From the NCBI RefSeq assembly GCF_001428045.1, contig NZ_LMSD01000002.1, forward strand, positions 175,982 through 239,981: a DNA stretch of 64,000 bases. Direction: 5' to 3'. Below the pieces are notes generated by a model. That model searched no databases. It worked only from the letters and a program-made list of their open reading frames with translations, and had not been told where the DNA came from. Positions 19,194 to 28,994 of the stretch are shown here, in pieces (position 1 is the stretch's first letter; every line of letters starts with the position of its first letter). A program made the translations under genes and the position numbers. Origin of the DNA: Paenibacillus sp. Soil750. GTDB taxonomy: Bacteria > Bacillota > Bacilli > Paenibacillales > NBRC-103111.

Positions 19194-21020
19194 TTAATAA
19201 ACATCCCGTTGATAACGTTTTTGCTGTTGCATATTAGCCAAATATTGCACGGCTTCTTCGTTATTTAATCCGCCTTCTTGCTCAAGAATCGTGAGCAGCG
19301 CAGCATTCACATCGTGTGCCATCTTCTTCTCGTCTCCGCAAATATAGACAACAGCGCCTTCTTGCAGCCATTGATACAGCTCGCGACTTTTCTCCAACAT
19401 ACGGTTCTGCACGTATACTTTTTGATCCGTATCACGAGAGAACGCTACGTCTAGTTTCGTTAGAACGCCGTCTTTCAACCAACGCTGCCATTCAACTTGG
19501 TACAAGAAATCTGTAGCGAAGTGTTGATCTCCATAGAATAACCACGTTTTACCATCTGCACCCGTCTCTTCTCTCTCTGCAAGGAACGAACGGAATGGCG
19601 CTACACCAGTACCAGGTCCAATCATAATAATTGGCGTTTCTGGGTTCTCAGGAAGCTTGAAATTCGGGTTGCTCTGAATATAAACCGGCAACGCTGCACC
19701 TGACTGTGCACGCTCTGCCAAGTGAACGGAACAAACACCATAACGATTACGGCCATTCGCTTCATAGCGAACCGCACGTACAGTGATGTGCACTTCATCT
19801 GGTGAAGCTTTGGATGAGCTAGCAATGGAATACAAACGAGCAGGCAGTTTACGAAGCACGGCTACGAATTGACTAGCAGACACACCTTGTAGGGAGAAGT
19901 CTTGCACTAAATCTAATAAATCGCGGCCAGCGATGTACGATTTCAACTCAGCTTCATTGCCAGCAGCAACAAGTGCTTGAAGCTTCTCGTTAGAAGAAAG
20001 CTTTGCAACTTGCTCTAACAAAGGCTTCGTCAATGTAGTGATTTCATAGTAACGAGTAAGCGCTTCTTGCAACGGACGCTCTTCCCCATTTTTGTTGACA
20101 GCAACAGGCGTACTTGCATTCCAATCCATAGCTTGAATCAATTCAGTAACTAGACGCGGATGATTCTCTGGGAATACACCCAAGCTGTCTCCTGGCTCAT
20201 ATTGCAGATTGGAACCCTCTAAGGAGATTTCCACATGGCGAGTTTCACGATCGGAGCCGCGGCCATTTAAGTTCAAGTTCTCAAGCACTTCCGCTTGGAA
20301 CGGGTTCGTTCTGGAGTATTCCGACTCTCCGGAAGCTGCATGCCCAGTCGATACTGCTGCACCACCAACGGAAGCTGTAGCTGATGCCGCATTTAAAGCA
20401 CCCAGCACACCAGAAACCCAAGCTGCAGCCGGCTCATCAAAGTCAACATCACAATCAACACGCTCAGTTAATGATTTGGCACCAAGCTCCTGCAAACGTT
20501 TATCAAAATCTTTACCTGTTTGACAGAAGAATTCATACGACGTATCACCCAAGGAAAGAACAGAATAACGAAGTTCTTCTAATTGAGGTGCTCTTTTGCT
20601 ATGAAGGAATTCGTAGAATGAAATCGCATTATCCGGTGGATCGCCTTCGCCATGCGTACTAACGATCATAAGAAGGTTTTGAACCTTTTTCAAATTGTTC
20701 GGTTTGAAATCACTCATGGAAGAAAGCGTGACTTGGAACGATTGCTCTTCTAGCTTCTTCGCTAGCTTTTTAGCTAATCCATGAGAATTACCTGTTTGGG
20801 ATCCGAATAGTACTGTTACTTCTTTGGAAATAACAGGTTGACTAGCTACAGCCGTTGGCACGGTAGTAACTGGTGCAGCCACGGAATTTGTCGAACCCTG
20901 TTGAGCTGTTAGATAGCCACTCAGCCAAATACGTTGAGTATCCGTTAACGTTGGTAGGACGCGGTTGAGCAATTCAACTTGCTCTTGGTTAAAAGGACTG
21001 TTTAAGACTTGAAGTTCCAA
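19194..21020 (-). CDS. cysJ: Assimilatory sulfite reductase, flavoprotein subunit
   Basis: Passes electrons from NADPH through FAD and FMN to CysI. Order: a flavodoxin domain ([17 protein letters not shown]), then a ferredoxin-reductase-like FAD/NADPH part with [34 protein letters not shown] and [10 protein letters not shown], ending QKRYQRDVY. The start is placed at the TTG at 21020, giving a 608-residue protein beginning [14 protein letters not shown], because this matches the Bacillus subtilis CysJ N-terminus and GAGGTGG lies just upstream. An in-frame ATG at 21086 would add 22 unconserved residues and has no ribosome site. Confidence 0.96.
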   Translation of the reverse strand: MELQVLNSPFNQEQVELLNRVLPTLTDTQRIWLSGYLTAQQGSTNSVAAPVTTVPTAVASQPVISKEVTVLFGSQTGNSHGLAKKLAKKLEEQSFQVTLSSMSDFKPNNLKKVQNLLMIVSTHGEGDPPDNAISFYEFLHSKRAPQLEELRYSVLSLGDTSYEFFCQTGKDFDKRLQELGAKSLTERVDCDVDFDEPAAAWVSGVLGALNAASATASVGGAAVSTGHAASGESEYSRTNPFQAEVLENLNLNGRGSDRETRHVEISLEGSNLQYEPGDSLGVFPENHPRLVTELIQAMDWNASTPVAVNKNGEERPLQEALTRYYEITTLTKPLLEQVAKLSSNEKLQALVAAGNEAELKSYIAGRDLLDLVQDFSLQGVSASQFVAVLRKLPARLYSIASSSKASPDEVHITVRAVRYEANGRNRYGVCSVHLAERAQSGAALPVYIQSNPNFKLPENPETPIIMIGPGTGVAPFRSFLAEREETGADGKTWLFYGDQHFATDFLYQVEWQRWLKDGVLTKLDVAFSRDTDQKVYVQNRMLEKSRELYQWLQEGAVVYICGDEKKMAHDVNAALLTILEQEGGLNNEEAVQYLANMQQQKRYQRDVY

Positions 21021-21181
21021 CAAAATCCACCTCATCAGCATGTATTGATAAGCTTTGCTATAATTCGCACTATTTTTACTCTCCATTGAAAACTATCATA
21101 GTGCGCATCATAGGTCAATTAGATTCATCTTATGAGACTTATAAGGGGAATTGATATATGGTTAAATGAGCACTTTTCATG

Positions 21182-21210
21182 CAAAAAATGACCCCAAAAA
21201 GGGGTCATTT
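21182..21210 (-). terminator. Rho-independent terminator
   Basis: AAATGACCCC (21186-21195) pairs with GGGGTCATTT (21201-21210), followed by T-rich sequence on the minus strand. It ends the ABC transporter operon and isolates it from cysJI. Confidence 0.85.
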
Positions 21211-21227
21211 CATCTTTTTTTACATAT

Positions 21228-22079
21228 TTAGCCTTTCACAGCTGACCCTACGGTCATCGCCTTCTCAACTTGCTCACTGAAGAGGACATAAACGAGTACC
21301 GTTGGCAAGCTGGCAATCGTCATTGCTGCCCCCATCGCGCCCCAGTTTGTCGTAAACTGACCTTGGAAGAAGAGTAATCCAAGCGGTAAGGTTTTCAGCG
21401 ATTCTTTGGTAATTAAAATGAGGGCCATCGTGAATTCATTCCACGAGGATAAGAAAACGAAAATGACCATCGTTGCCATTGCCGGCTTGATAATAGGTAA
21501 AATAATGGTGTAAAACGTCCGATAGATGCTAGCCCCATCCATGCAAGCGGATTCTTCAAGCTCAACCGGGATTGAACGAAAGAAACCATAGAACACCATA
21601 CTGGAGAACGAAATATTAAATGCAATATAAGGAACGATAAGTGCACCATACGTGTTAGCTAAGTGGAAATCACGAACAAGAATAGCCAATGGGATCATGA
21701 TGACTTGTACAGGAATGAACATCCCGATGACTACATAGATTCTTGCGACTTCCTTGAAACGCCATTGCATGCGAGCTACCGCATAGGAAAACGTTACAGA
21801 GAGGACAATCGTCCCTACAACGGTGCAGGCTGCCACGAGCAAGCTGTTGCTAAAGTACTGCGGTACATTAAATTTGGACCAAGCATCCACATAATTTTCG
21901 AAGCGAAAATGCGTTGGAATTCCGAAAGGATTCGTAACGAAAATTTCATTATTATTTTTCAGTGAATAAAAGATCATCCACAATAACGGATACACCGACA
22001 ATCCCGCATACACCCATAATAGGATGCCAAGGAGCGGATTTTTTTTGCGTAATTTGAGTAAGCCGTTCATCTTAAACAT
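21228..22079 (-). CDS. Sugar ABC transporter permease, MalG type
   Basis: 283 residues, about six membrane segments. The EAA loop that docks the ATPase is visible (ELEESACMDGASIYRTF). It is the second membrane subunit of a carbohydrate importer. The upstream permease ends six bases before it. As in many Gram-positive sugar importers no ATPase gene is present in the operon; a shared MsmX-type ATPase is likely used. Confidence 0.93.
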   Translation of the reverse strand: MFKMNGLLKLRKKNPLLGILLWVYAGLSVYPLLWMIFYSLKNNNEIFVTNPFGIPTHFRFENYVDAWSKFNVPQYFSNSLLVAACTVVGTIVLSVTFSYAVARMQWRFKEVARIYVVIGMFIPVQVIMIPLAILVRDFHLANTYGALIVPYIAFNISFSSMVFYGFFRSIPVELEESACMDGASIYRTFYTIILPIIKPAMATMVIFVFLSSWNEFTMALILITKESLKTLPLGLLFFQGQFTTNWGAMGAAMTIASLPTVLVYVLFSEQVEKAMTVGSAVKG

Positions 22080-22085
22080 CCTCCT

Positions 22086-22964
22086 TTAAAAGGTAATACG
22101 TTCACGTGCGATAAGTTTGTTAATCGCTAACGTTACAATCAAACATTCAATGACAAGGAATGCTGCTGCCGCACTGCCATAACCGAATTCGCCAACACGG
22201 AAAGCAGAACGGTACATCAGGTACGTCAACGTGTAGGTGGAGTTACCTGGCCCGCCGCCTGTCATGATAAACATGTTAGCAAAAGCGTTCAACCCACCTG
22301 TAATTGCGAGGACTAAGCAAAATTTGTACGTCTCAGCCAGCATCGGAATCGTAATCTTCATATGTGCTTTGAATTTGGAAGCGCCGTCGATACGGGCAGC
22401 CTCTAAGTACTGTTCAGGTACAGACTTCACAGCCGCAAGAAGCAGCGCGAACTGGTAGCCCATGTACTGCCAAGCATTTACGAAGGCAATCGCGAAGATC
22501 GCTGTTTTGCTGTTCGTCAGCCAGTCTTGACGATAGGAGATGCCCAGCGCTTCAAACACTTTGTTGATCAACCCATACTCACTGTTATACATCGCCAACC
22601 AGAGTTGACAGACGACGGTAATTGAAAGTACAACCGGAATGAAGTAGGAAATGCGTAGAAGCTTACTCCCTTTGAAACCCTCTGCTACGGCAAAAGCGAG
22701 TACAGACCCGATCCCAATTTGCACAACGGCTAAGATGCCTGCAAACACAAGACCGTTATAGAGGGACGTATAGAAAATACTATCTTGAAACAATCGCGTG
22801 TAGTTATCTAGAAAGATAAACGTGCCTTCACTCAATCCATCCCATTCGAAGGTACTGCGGTAAAAGGTTTGTAAAATCGGATAAAACACGATCACTGTAT
22901 ACAAAAGGAGAGCCGGCAGCGTGAACAGCATAATCGCTACTTTATTTCCCATGAATTTGCGCAT
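22086..22964 (-). CDS. Sugar ABC transporter permease, MalF type
   Basis: 292 residues from the ATG at 22964, which follows GGGAAGTG; a longer in-frame start at 23012 lacks a ribosome site. It has six membrane segments and the EAA loop EQYLEAARIDGASKFKAH. First membrane subunit of the importer, pairing with the MalG-type permease downstream and the binding protein upstream. Confidence 0.93.
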   Translation of the reverse strand: MRKFMGNKVAIMLFTLPALLLYTVIVFYPILQTFYRSTFEWDGLSEGTFIFLDNYTRLFQDSIFYTSLYNGLVFAGILAVVQIGIGSVLAFAVAEGFKGSKLLRISYFIPVVLSITVVCQLWLAMYNSEYGLINKVFEALGISYRQDWLTNSKTAIFAIAFVNAWQYMGYQFALLLAAVKSVPEQYLEAARIDGASKFKAHMKITIPMLAETYKFCLVLAITGGLNAFANMFIMTGGGPGNSTYTLTYLMYRSAFRVGEFGYGSAAAAFLVIECLIVTLAINKLIARERITF

Positions 22965-23045
22965 GTCATCACTTCCCTTGTAGAGTAGAAGACTCACTCT
23001 GGGTTTGAGCATTCCAGGGTGAGTCTCCTTGTCATAGAATCACAT

Positions 23046-24383
23046 TTATTTGGCTGTTACTGCTGCTTTATTCAAATCTTTGACGAATTGATCAGACGTA
23101 TAATTACCTGTCATTAGGTTTTGAGTTGCATCTTCAAGTGCTGCTTTGAACTTCGGATTGGACAAGCCCCATGAGAAAGCGGTTGTGCTTGTGATTTTCG
23201 GTATATCCTTGGAAAGTTGATCCATCATTGGAGGGAACTGCTTCACAATCGGCTTATCCACTTTGGTAGCTACGATCGGGTTGCTGCGGTTCGTGAACTT
23301 GTACTCAGCATATTTCAAGGAAATGAATGAGGCAACTTTCGCTGCTAGCTCTTTATCCTTTGTGTTTGCGGATACCGCATATCCACCTGGACCACCGCTG
23401 CCACTGAATGCTGTTTTACCTTTTTCATAGGCTGCTGCATCCGCTGCTGGCAAGTACATGTAGCCGGCTTTGTCACCAAGCGCTTTGGTTGCGGCCTCAA
23501 TTTCCCATTGACCGTTGATGAACATGGCTGCTTTACCTTCATGGTAAAGTGCCGCGGCTTGGTCATAGTTCAAGTTGGTTGCGCCTTTTGGCAACATGCC
23601 TGCTTTCACAAGCTCGATAATTTTATCAGCAGCTGTTTTGTACGCCGCGTCTTCTGCTTTCGCCGTACCTTTATCCAACTTGTTAATACCGCCTGGATCA
23701 GCTCGTGTTACGAACATGTCATACAGCGCTACGCAAGGCCATTTCTCTTTGGCAAAAATGGAAAGCGGTGTCACACCTTTTGCATTGAACGTTTTAACAG
23801 CTGTCATCATTTCATCATACGTTGTTGGTACTTTCACGCCGTTTTGTTGGAACAAATCTTTGTTGTAGTACAACAGGGCTACTTCGTTCCCTGCATACGG
23901 GAATGCATATGTGTGTCCATCATCCGTCACCAGCGTGTTCATTGCGCTCGGCTGCATTTTGTCCTTGAAGCCAAACTTCGTTACATACTCATCCAACATC
24001 AGGATGTTATTGGATTTTTTGAACGTGTCGATAATGTCTAGACCTGCTTGGAAAATGTCTGGAAGATTCCCCGTCGCTGCATACGTCTTTAACTTCTGTC
24101 CATCATCTTGTGCTTGGATATCCAGCTCAAGCTCTACGTTAGGCATTTCCTTTTTCAATTCAGCTACCGCATAGTCATAAGGTGTTTTCGTATCTTCATC
24201 TGCATATTGGGCATAAATTCTAAGTTTGACTGGCTTTGCATCCGCCTTAGCCGGAGCTGTCGTAGCTGCAGCTGTTGCCGCCGGGGCCGCGCTGGTTGTT
24301 TCTTTCGGTGTTTCTGTGGAACCGCAAGCTGCTAGGCTAGTCGCCGCGAGTAAGCTTACGAGAGTAACTGCCATCTTTTTCAT
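23046..24383 (-). CDS. Sugar-binding lipoprotein of ABC transporter
   Basis: 445 residues from the ATG at 24383 behind GGGAGG. A lipoprotein signal with lipobox LAAC (cleavage before the Cys of ACGSTE) is followed by an Ala/Thr-rich linker and a family-1 extracellular binding-protein fold (YAFPYAGNEVALLYYNKDLF is a typical hinge region). It captures a mono- or oligosaccharide at the cell surface for the two permeases. It lies downstream of a YesM/YesN-type pair that probably induces it. Confidence 0.93.
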   Translation of the reverse strand: MKKMAVTLVSLLAATSLAACGSTETPKETTSAAPAATAAATTAPAKADAKPVKLRIYAQYADEDTKTPYDYAVAELKKEMPNVELELDIQAQDDGQKLKTYAATGNLPDIFQAGLDIIDTFKKSNNILMLDEYVTKFGFKDKMQPSAMNTLVTDDGHTYAFPYAGNEVALLYYNKDLFQQNGVKVPTTYDEMMTAVKTFNAKGVTPLSIFAKEKWPCVALYDMFVTRADPGGINKLDKGTAKAEDAAYKTAADKIIELVKAGMLPKGATNLNYDQAAALYHEGKAAMFINGQWEIEAATKALGDKAGYMYLPAADAAAYEKGKTAFSGSGGPGGYAVSANTKDKELAAKVASFISLKYAEYKFTNRSNPIVATKVDKPIVKQFPPMMDQLSKDIPKITSTTAFSWGLSNPKFKAALEDATQNLMTGNYTSDQFVKDLNKAAVTAK

Positions 24384-24509
24384 GTGTAGACCTCCCAATA
24401 ATTCTTGTGCGTTTCTCCTCTTTACATCCTCAGTATAGAGGCAAAAACCCACAGTGATAATGGAATAACTGAGGGCTTCTTGTAAAATCCGCACATTTGT
24501 GTGCAGTCG

Positions 24510-26105
24510 TTATATGCGATTATTCTCATACTCACTTGGCGAATAGCCGAAGAATTTCTTGAAGCTTTTGCTAAAATAACTAGGGTCATTGACCCCAATC
24601 TGCTCCGCAATATCCGCCAATCGAATGTTTCCCCTGCCAAGTAATTCCTTCGCTTTATGCATACGAACATGTGTCACATAATCCGTTACAGTCATGCCGA
24701 TTTCCTTCTTAAATATCGCCCGCAAATAGCTTGGGTTAATGAACACCTGCTGGGCAATCTGATCCAATTGGAGCTCCGAATCCATATATTGCCCCTCGAT
24801 GTACTCTTTGGCTGATTGGGCAATTTTCGAGGATCTCGTCTTCTTGTGCTTGTTGGTATATTGAATCGCCTTAGCGAATAGCTCCTTGATCCATATCGAT
24901 GTGCTCTCGATTGAACCCAACCGCTTGATTTCACTATAAGGGTAAAAGACTTCGCCAAAGCAATCCTCGATGGGATGCCCCATCTCCGTGACATAGGATA
25001 AACAAACTGAGATAAGTCCCATGGATATCACATAGGTATACTCCAAAGACAAGCGCTGCTCCCGAATGGATTGGAAAACTTCTTCCAGCTTATCTTCTAC
25101 TTTCTCCGTATTATGCATGCGCAAGAGTACGAGAAGCTCCTCGTTGACTTCCGTCGGGTAGAGCGCCTGCTTACCAGAATCAAGCACACTGGAACCGTAC
25201 GCAATGACGCGATCATTTCCTAAGACGAATTTGTTTTGTAAAGCCTCTAACGCTTCTAGGTAAGAAGTTCGAATTCCGCCGTAGCCAGACTGACTCCGAC
25301 CAACACCGATGGTGATCGTGAATTTCAGGTACTTTTTGATCAGAAAAATGAGCTTCTCATATCCCTCTAACGCAGGCACCTCGAGTTCCTTCCCCCCTTG
25401 ATGCTCGACTAGACAAATAATCCGCCCTTCTGCCCCGTTGAAAATAAGGTGATGCCCCGTCTCCTCTAACGCTTCATTGAGAATGTTCGTAACCGCATAT
25501 TTCCACAGTAAGCGATCGCTCACTTGATTCCACTTGACATCCATATGGTCAATCTCAATGCACGCAACCACAAACAAGGAGGAGGCGAAAGACTCCCCGA
25601 GTTGTTGGAGCTTCTGAGTTGTTTCCTCTGGAGAATGATGATAGTCACTGCTAAGCAAATGGTTCAAGTAGCTTTCTTTCATCAATTGTTGATTTTCCTT
25701 GAGGGTGGATCGTTCTTCCCGTGCTTTCTCATGCTCCTTCTGCAGCTTAAGTAGCGTCAAGATGAGTTCATCCTTGGAGAACGGCTTGAGGATATAATCC
25801 TCCACGCCGAGTTTCAGCGCCTTGCGTGCATAATCAAATTCATTATGTCCTGTGATGAGAACCACGCTCGTTGCTGGATAGTGCTCCTTCAATTGCTCAG
25901 TAAGGGTCAAACCATCCATGAAAGGCATGGTTATATCTACAAGTGCTATATCAGGCTGATGCAATTGAACTTGTTCGAGGGCTTCGATCCCGTTCTTCGC
26001 TTCGGCACAAAGTTCAAAGCCATAGGCCTCCCAGTCTAATGCTGAACGCAAATATTCTCGGAAAATCGATTCATCATCGACGATCACTATTTTCTGCATG
26101 CTCAT
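24510..26105 (-). CDS. YesN-type response regulator (receiver - AraC helix-turn-helix)
   Basis: 531 residues. The N-terminal receiver carries the phosphoacceptor D57 in ALVDITMPFMDG and the conserved acidic pair D10/D11. A middle region of about 280 residues is followed by two AraC-type helix-turn-helix motifs (about 430-531, ending GYSPSEYENN). It should activate the downstream binding-protein gene once phosphorylated by the adjacent kinase. Its ATG follows directly on the kinase stop codon (TAGATG), so the pair is translationally coupled. Confidence 0.94.
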   Translation of the reverse strand: MSMQKIVIVDDESIFREYLRSALDWEAYGFELCAEAKNGIEALEQVQLHQPDIALVDITMPFMDGLTLTEQLKEHYPATSVVLITGHNEFDYARKALKLGVEDYILKPFSKDELILTLLKLQKEHEKAREERSTLKENQQLMKESYLNHLLSSDYHHSPEETTQKLQQLGESFASSLFVVACIEIDHMDVKWNQVSDRLLWKYAVTNILNEALEETGHHLIFNGAEGRIICLVEHQGGKELEVPALEGYEKLIFLIKKYLKFTITIGVGRSQSGYGGIRTSYLEALEALQNKFVLGNDRVIAYGSSVLDSGKQALYPTEVNEELLVLLRMHNTEKVEDKLEEVFQSIREQRLSLEYTYVISMGLISVCLSYVTEMGHPIEDCFGEVFYPYSEIKRLGSIESTSIWIKELFAKAIQYTNKHKKTRSSKIAQSAKEYIEGQYMDSELQLDQIAQQVFINPSYLRAIFKKEIGMTVTDYVTHVRMHKAKELLGRGNIRLADIAEQIGVNDPSYFSKSFKKFFGYSPSEYENNRI

Positions 26106-27908
26106 CTACTCCTCGTCACTTTGAAAAGGCAACCATAGTGTAACTTCCGTGCCTTGTCCTTGTTCACTTGTAATTTGTAAGCCATATTCATCTCCATAGT
26201 ACAATTGGATACGGTCATTCACATTCTTGAAGCCATATCCCACAGCCTCTTGCGGAGATTCGGTCTTTTTCACGATTGCCTCGAGCCGATCTGAATCCAT
26301 ACCCACACCATCATCGGCGACAATGATTTTTATTTTGGCATCAACAATTTCGCCTGTTACCTTGAGAAGTCCAAGACTTCCTTTCGTTTTGAGCCCGTGA
26401 TAAATCGCGTTTTCGATAAGCGGCTGTATGGTGAGTTTCGGAATTTGACCGCTTAGCACATCGTTATGAATATCAAATTCATAGGTAAATACATCGGAAT
26501 AGCGGATCCGTTGAATAGCTAAATAGTCTTTCACGTTGCGAATTTCTTCTTCAATCGTGATGGTTTCGCGGCCTTTACTAAGCGCAGCGCGATAGAAATC
26601 AGCCAGTGCTTTCGTCGTCCGCTGCACATCGCGGGTTCGTCCCATTTCTGACAAGGTATAGATGACATCCAACGTATTATAGAGGAAATGCGGCTTAATC
26701 TGCGCTTGAATCAGGGCAAGTTCGTATTCCCGCTTCTTCTTTTGCTCCCAATTTATGTTGGTCAGAAGCTCTTGAATCCGCCGAATCATCGCATTAAAAC
26801 CAGAAGACAGCATCCCGATTTCATCTTCTGAATTTACTTGGAACTCAATGTCTAAGCTGCCTTCCTTAACCCTCTTCATGTATTTCGTGAGCCCCATTAT
26901 GGGCTTGGCAATCAATTGGGAGAGCATTCCTGCGCCAAGAAGGGCAAAAAAGAGGCAAACAATACCCAGCAGCACGATAAGCAACGTAATTTTGTGTGTA
27001 TCTGCCGTTAAGGATGCAAGAGGCGCCATCGAAATTAATTTCCAACCAAAGCTAGGTACATCGGAGCTGACAACGAGTGTTTTCTCATATTCGAAAGAAG
27101 TCGGTTCGGACACATGCTTACTTGATGTGATCCAACGCTTCATCTCGGGATTCGCCACTTCTTGGAGGACTTCCTCTGGATGCTGCGAAGAGGTAACAAC
27201 ACCTTCATTATCCACAATAAAGTAGCTGCCATCTTGGATCGAACCGATTTTCTGATAAATTGCGGATAAGGAGCTTTCCTTGATATTGAGCACAAGCTGG
27301 CCAAGCTTCTGTCCTGTATAGATGTTTACAACCCGCTTGCCTAACGTCATCACCGTTTCTTGGGAGCCATTCGTTAAATAATCCCTGCGCTGCATGGGGA
27401 ACCAAATGTTATTCCCGCTCGATGCATCAATTTGTTTGAGCATGGGACTTGTGGGTATCCACTCCCGATTCCGCTCCATGAGTACATTCGAGCCATAGAC
27501 TCGATTATTCGTATCAATGAATGCCGCTGACTGCACATCAGGGAAAACAAGCAAGGCAAAGCTCAGCTGATTCGTGATTTGCGTGTACATTTGCAGGCTA
27601 GTTTCTGGTGCAGCTAAGGATTGGGGATCTTCTACGATCACCTTATTAAGATTGATGGTTAACATATTTGCGCAACTTTCCACGTTCGTTAATATGCCTG
27701 TGATGCGGGTAATGATGAGGGAAGAGTTGTCCGACACGTTTTTGATTGTTTTTTTGACGATTGCATTCGTGTAGACTTGGTTCGAAACGAAACCCAGCAC
27801 AAACAAGGGCACGAAGATGAGCGGGAAATAAATAAGTATGATTTTATATCGAATGCGTTGGTTGCGGAACCAATGTGTTGTTGGAATCAACTTCTGAAGT
27901 ATATGCAT
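26106..27908 (-). CDS. YesM-type sensor histidine kinase
   Basis: 600 residues from the ATG at 27908, which follows GGGAGGGC; a longer start at 27953 lacks a ribosome site. Two membrane segments (about 20-45 and 300-320) flank an extracellular Cache-like sensor. HAMP (IAKPIMGLTKYMKRVKEG), His-kinase box (QIKPHFLYNTLDVIYT) and GHKL ATPase (VADDGVGMDSDRL) follow. It presumably senses the sugar, or the loaded binding protein, and phosphorylates the coupled response regulator. Confidence 0.94.
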   Translation of the reverse strand: MHILQKLIPTTHWFRNQRIRYKIILIYFPLIFVPLFVLGFVSNQVYTNAIVKKTIKNVSDNSSLIITRITGILTNVESCANMLTINLNKVIVEDPQSLAAPETSLQMYTQITNQLSFALLVFPDVQSAAFIDTNNRVYGSNVLMERNREWIPTSPMLKQIDASSGNNIWFPMQRRDYLTNGSQETVMTLGKRVVNIYTGQKLGQLVLNIKESSLSAIYQKIGSIQDGSYFIVDNEGVVTSSQHPEEVLQEVANPEMKRWITSSKHVSEPTSFEYEKTLVVSSDVPSFGWKLISMAPLASLTADTHKITLLIVLLGIVCLFFALLGAGMLSQLIAKPIMGLTKYMKRVKEGSLDIEFQVNSEDEIGMLSSGFNAMIRRIQELLTNINWEQKKKREYELALIQAQIKPHFLYNTLDVIYTLSEMGRTRDVQRTTKALADFYRAALSKGRETITIEEEIRNVKDYLAIQRIRYSDVFTYEFDIHNDVLSGQIPKLTIQPLIENAIYHGLKTKGSLGLLKVTGEIVDAKIKIIVADDGVGMDSDRLEAIVKKTESPQEAVGYGFKNVNDRIQLYYGDEYGLQITSEQGQGTEVTLWLPFQSDEE

Positions 27909-28026
27909 GAATGCCCTCCCTTTAGCGAAAACAAAAAATCCCCTACCATGCAACGTCAGGAGTTTCCTGTCCGTTACATTGTAAAGGATTCATACCTTTT
28001 TTTAAACTCACCACTTGGGATGAACA

Positions 28027-28197
28027 TTAGCTTGTGCTTTCTAAACTATTTTCTCGGAATAAACTAATCTGTCTAGCTTGAATTTCTAAAAGTAAAAACA
28101 TGAGAAATTCCTTACTCAGCTTCATCCGGCTTGCATTTATATAGGCATCAACAAGCGTGTCATTGGAGATGGCTTTCAAATTATCGCGATCATTCAT
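28027..28197 (-). CDS. sda: Sda-like sporulation histidine-kinase inhibitor
   Basis: 56 residues. The core ISNDTLVDAYINASRMKL, then SKEFLMFLLLEIQARQI, aligns with Bacillus subtilis Sda (LSDELLIESYFKATEMNL, NRDFIELIENEIKRRSL), including the Phe of the helical hairpin. Sda binds the DHp domain of the sporulation kinase KinA and delays sporulation when DNA replication is disturbed. Its ATG overlaps the end of the upstream small gene by eight bases and lacks its own ribosome site, so translation is probably coupled. No DnaA box, the control seen in B. subtilis, was found upstream. Confidence 0.8.
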   Translation of the reverse strand: MNDRDNLKAISNDTLVDAYINASRMKLSKEFLMFLLLEIQARQISLFRENSLESTS

Positions 28198-28357
28198 TGT
28201 GCAACAACCATTTCGGGTTTTCTTCTAGCATCGACATCATTTTCTTCATCGATTGTTGGATTTGTTCATCGGAGGGCAAGCATATATTGCCATAAGATTG
28301 TTGTACAACATCCGTTAACACCGAATCAAAAATGCCATTAAATTGCTCTGATTTCAC
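28190..28357 (-). CDS. Small hypothetical protein, coupled to sda
   Basis: 55 residues, not recognised. The GTG at 28357 follows a strong AGGAGGGG ribosome site. The product starts MKSEQFNGIFDSVLTDV and ends ENPKWLLHNE; it is acidic and mostly helical, without membrane segments or cysteine pairs. Its stop overlaps the start of the sda homologue, so both are made from one transcript. The strong ribosome site and the overlap argue that it is real. It may be a partner of Sda or simply a translational driver for it. Confidence 0.6.
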   Translation of the reverse strand: MKSEQFNGIFDSVLTDVVQQSYGNICLPSDEQIQQSMKKMMSMLEENPKWLLHNE

Positions 28358-28617
28358 ATGAACCCCTCCTAATTTTCATTTATTTGGAAATTCCTATTTC
28401 TATCTTAGCTTGAAGTGCGTGAAAAAACAGCGCATTTTTTTTTGCATCTCTTACCTCTTTTTTTTCTATATTATGTAATTTTGTTTGCATTCAGGGAGGC
28501 ACGATAAATGGGTTTGTGGCGCTGGTTCGCGCATGATAGTGCGTAAGAACTATGTTGAGATAGTGAGTGAGTCTCAGCTGTGATGTAGGGTTACTGTGCC
28601 GCGTATTCACCCCAAAT
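28358..28617. other. Intergenic spacer without gene
   Basis: AT-rich spacer between the comFB terminator and the sda operon. It must hold the promoter of the small-gene operon on the minus strand, but no convincing -35/-10 pair could be fixed. No open frame with a ribosome site was seen. Confidence 0.5.
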
Positions 28618-28658
28618 CAAAAACGCCGCCACCTCCGTCTGAACGGAGATAGCGGCGT
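28618..28658 (-). terminator. Rho-independent terminator
   Basis: ACGCCGCCACCTCCG (28623-28637) pairs imperfectly with 28644-28658, followed by TTTTTGATTT on the minus strand. It ends the comFB-like transcript. Confidence 0.85.
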
Positions 28659-28673
28659 AGTCCTAACTTGCAT

Positions 28674-28943
28674 TTACTCGCGATGATGCTGATGATGTTC
28701 AACAATGCTTGATGCTTCCATTAATTCTCGCATGACGTCAGAGCGCAACTGTTGATTCGTGAATTCACCTTTTACAAATAGATGTCCCTTGTCACTGGAA
28801 GTATAACGTGGTGGAAGCTTGTTCAGCGCGATTGCCAATATATCATCTTGGCACGTTAAACAATCACACTTCAATTCATAGTTCTTCCGGAATTCTTCGA
28901 ACAACTGCTTAACCACGGTTTCCATTGCGTTGATGACAGCCAT
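28674..28943 (-). CDS. comFB: ComFB-like late competence protein
   Basis: 89 residues. It matches the ComFB family: an N-terminal helix (AMETVVKQLFEEF), the CDCLTCQDDILAIALNKLPP motif with its paired cysteines, and the PRYTS turn. ComFB of Bacillus subtilis lies in the comF operon and has no settled function; related proteins are c-di-nucleotide receptors in other phyla. Here it stands alone, away from comFA and comFC, with its own terminator. The start follows AGAGGGAG. The C-terminus ends in a His-rich tail (HHQHHRE). Confidence 0.85.
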   Translation of the reverse strand: MAVINAMETVVKQLFEEFRKNYELKCDCLTCQDDILAIALNKLPPRYTSSDKGHLFVKGEFTNQQLRSDVMRELMEASSIVEHHQHHRE

Positions 28944-28994
28944 CTGTAACTCTCCCTCTAAGAACCTTTGTTACGTCTATTATACTCGATAAAC

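Noticed and set aside
21021..21180. SAM riboswitch or T-box leader upstream of cysJ
   Set aside because: The spacer is too short and lacks the conserved motifs; only a weak promoter-like TTGACC was seen.
28380..28460. Small hairpin TGCG...CGCA with T-run on the plus strand
   Set aside because: No plus-strand gene ends there and the stem is only four to five pairs.
28358..28520. DnaA boxes expected upstream of sda
   Set aside because: No TTATNCACA match was found on either strand.
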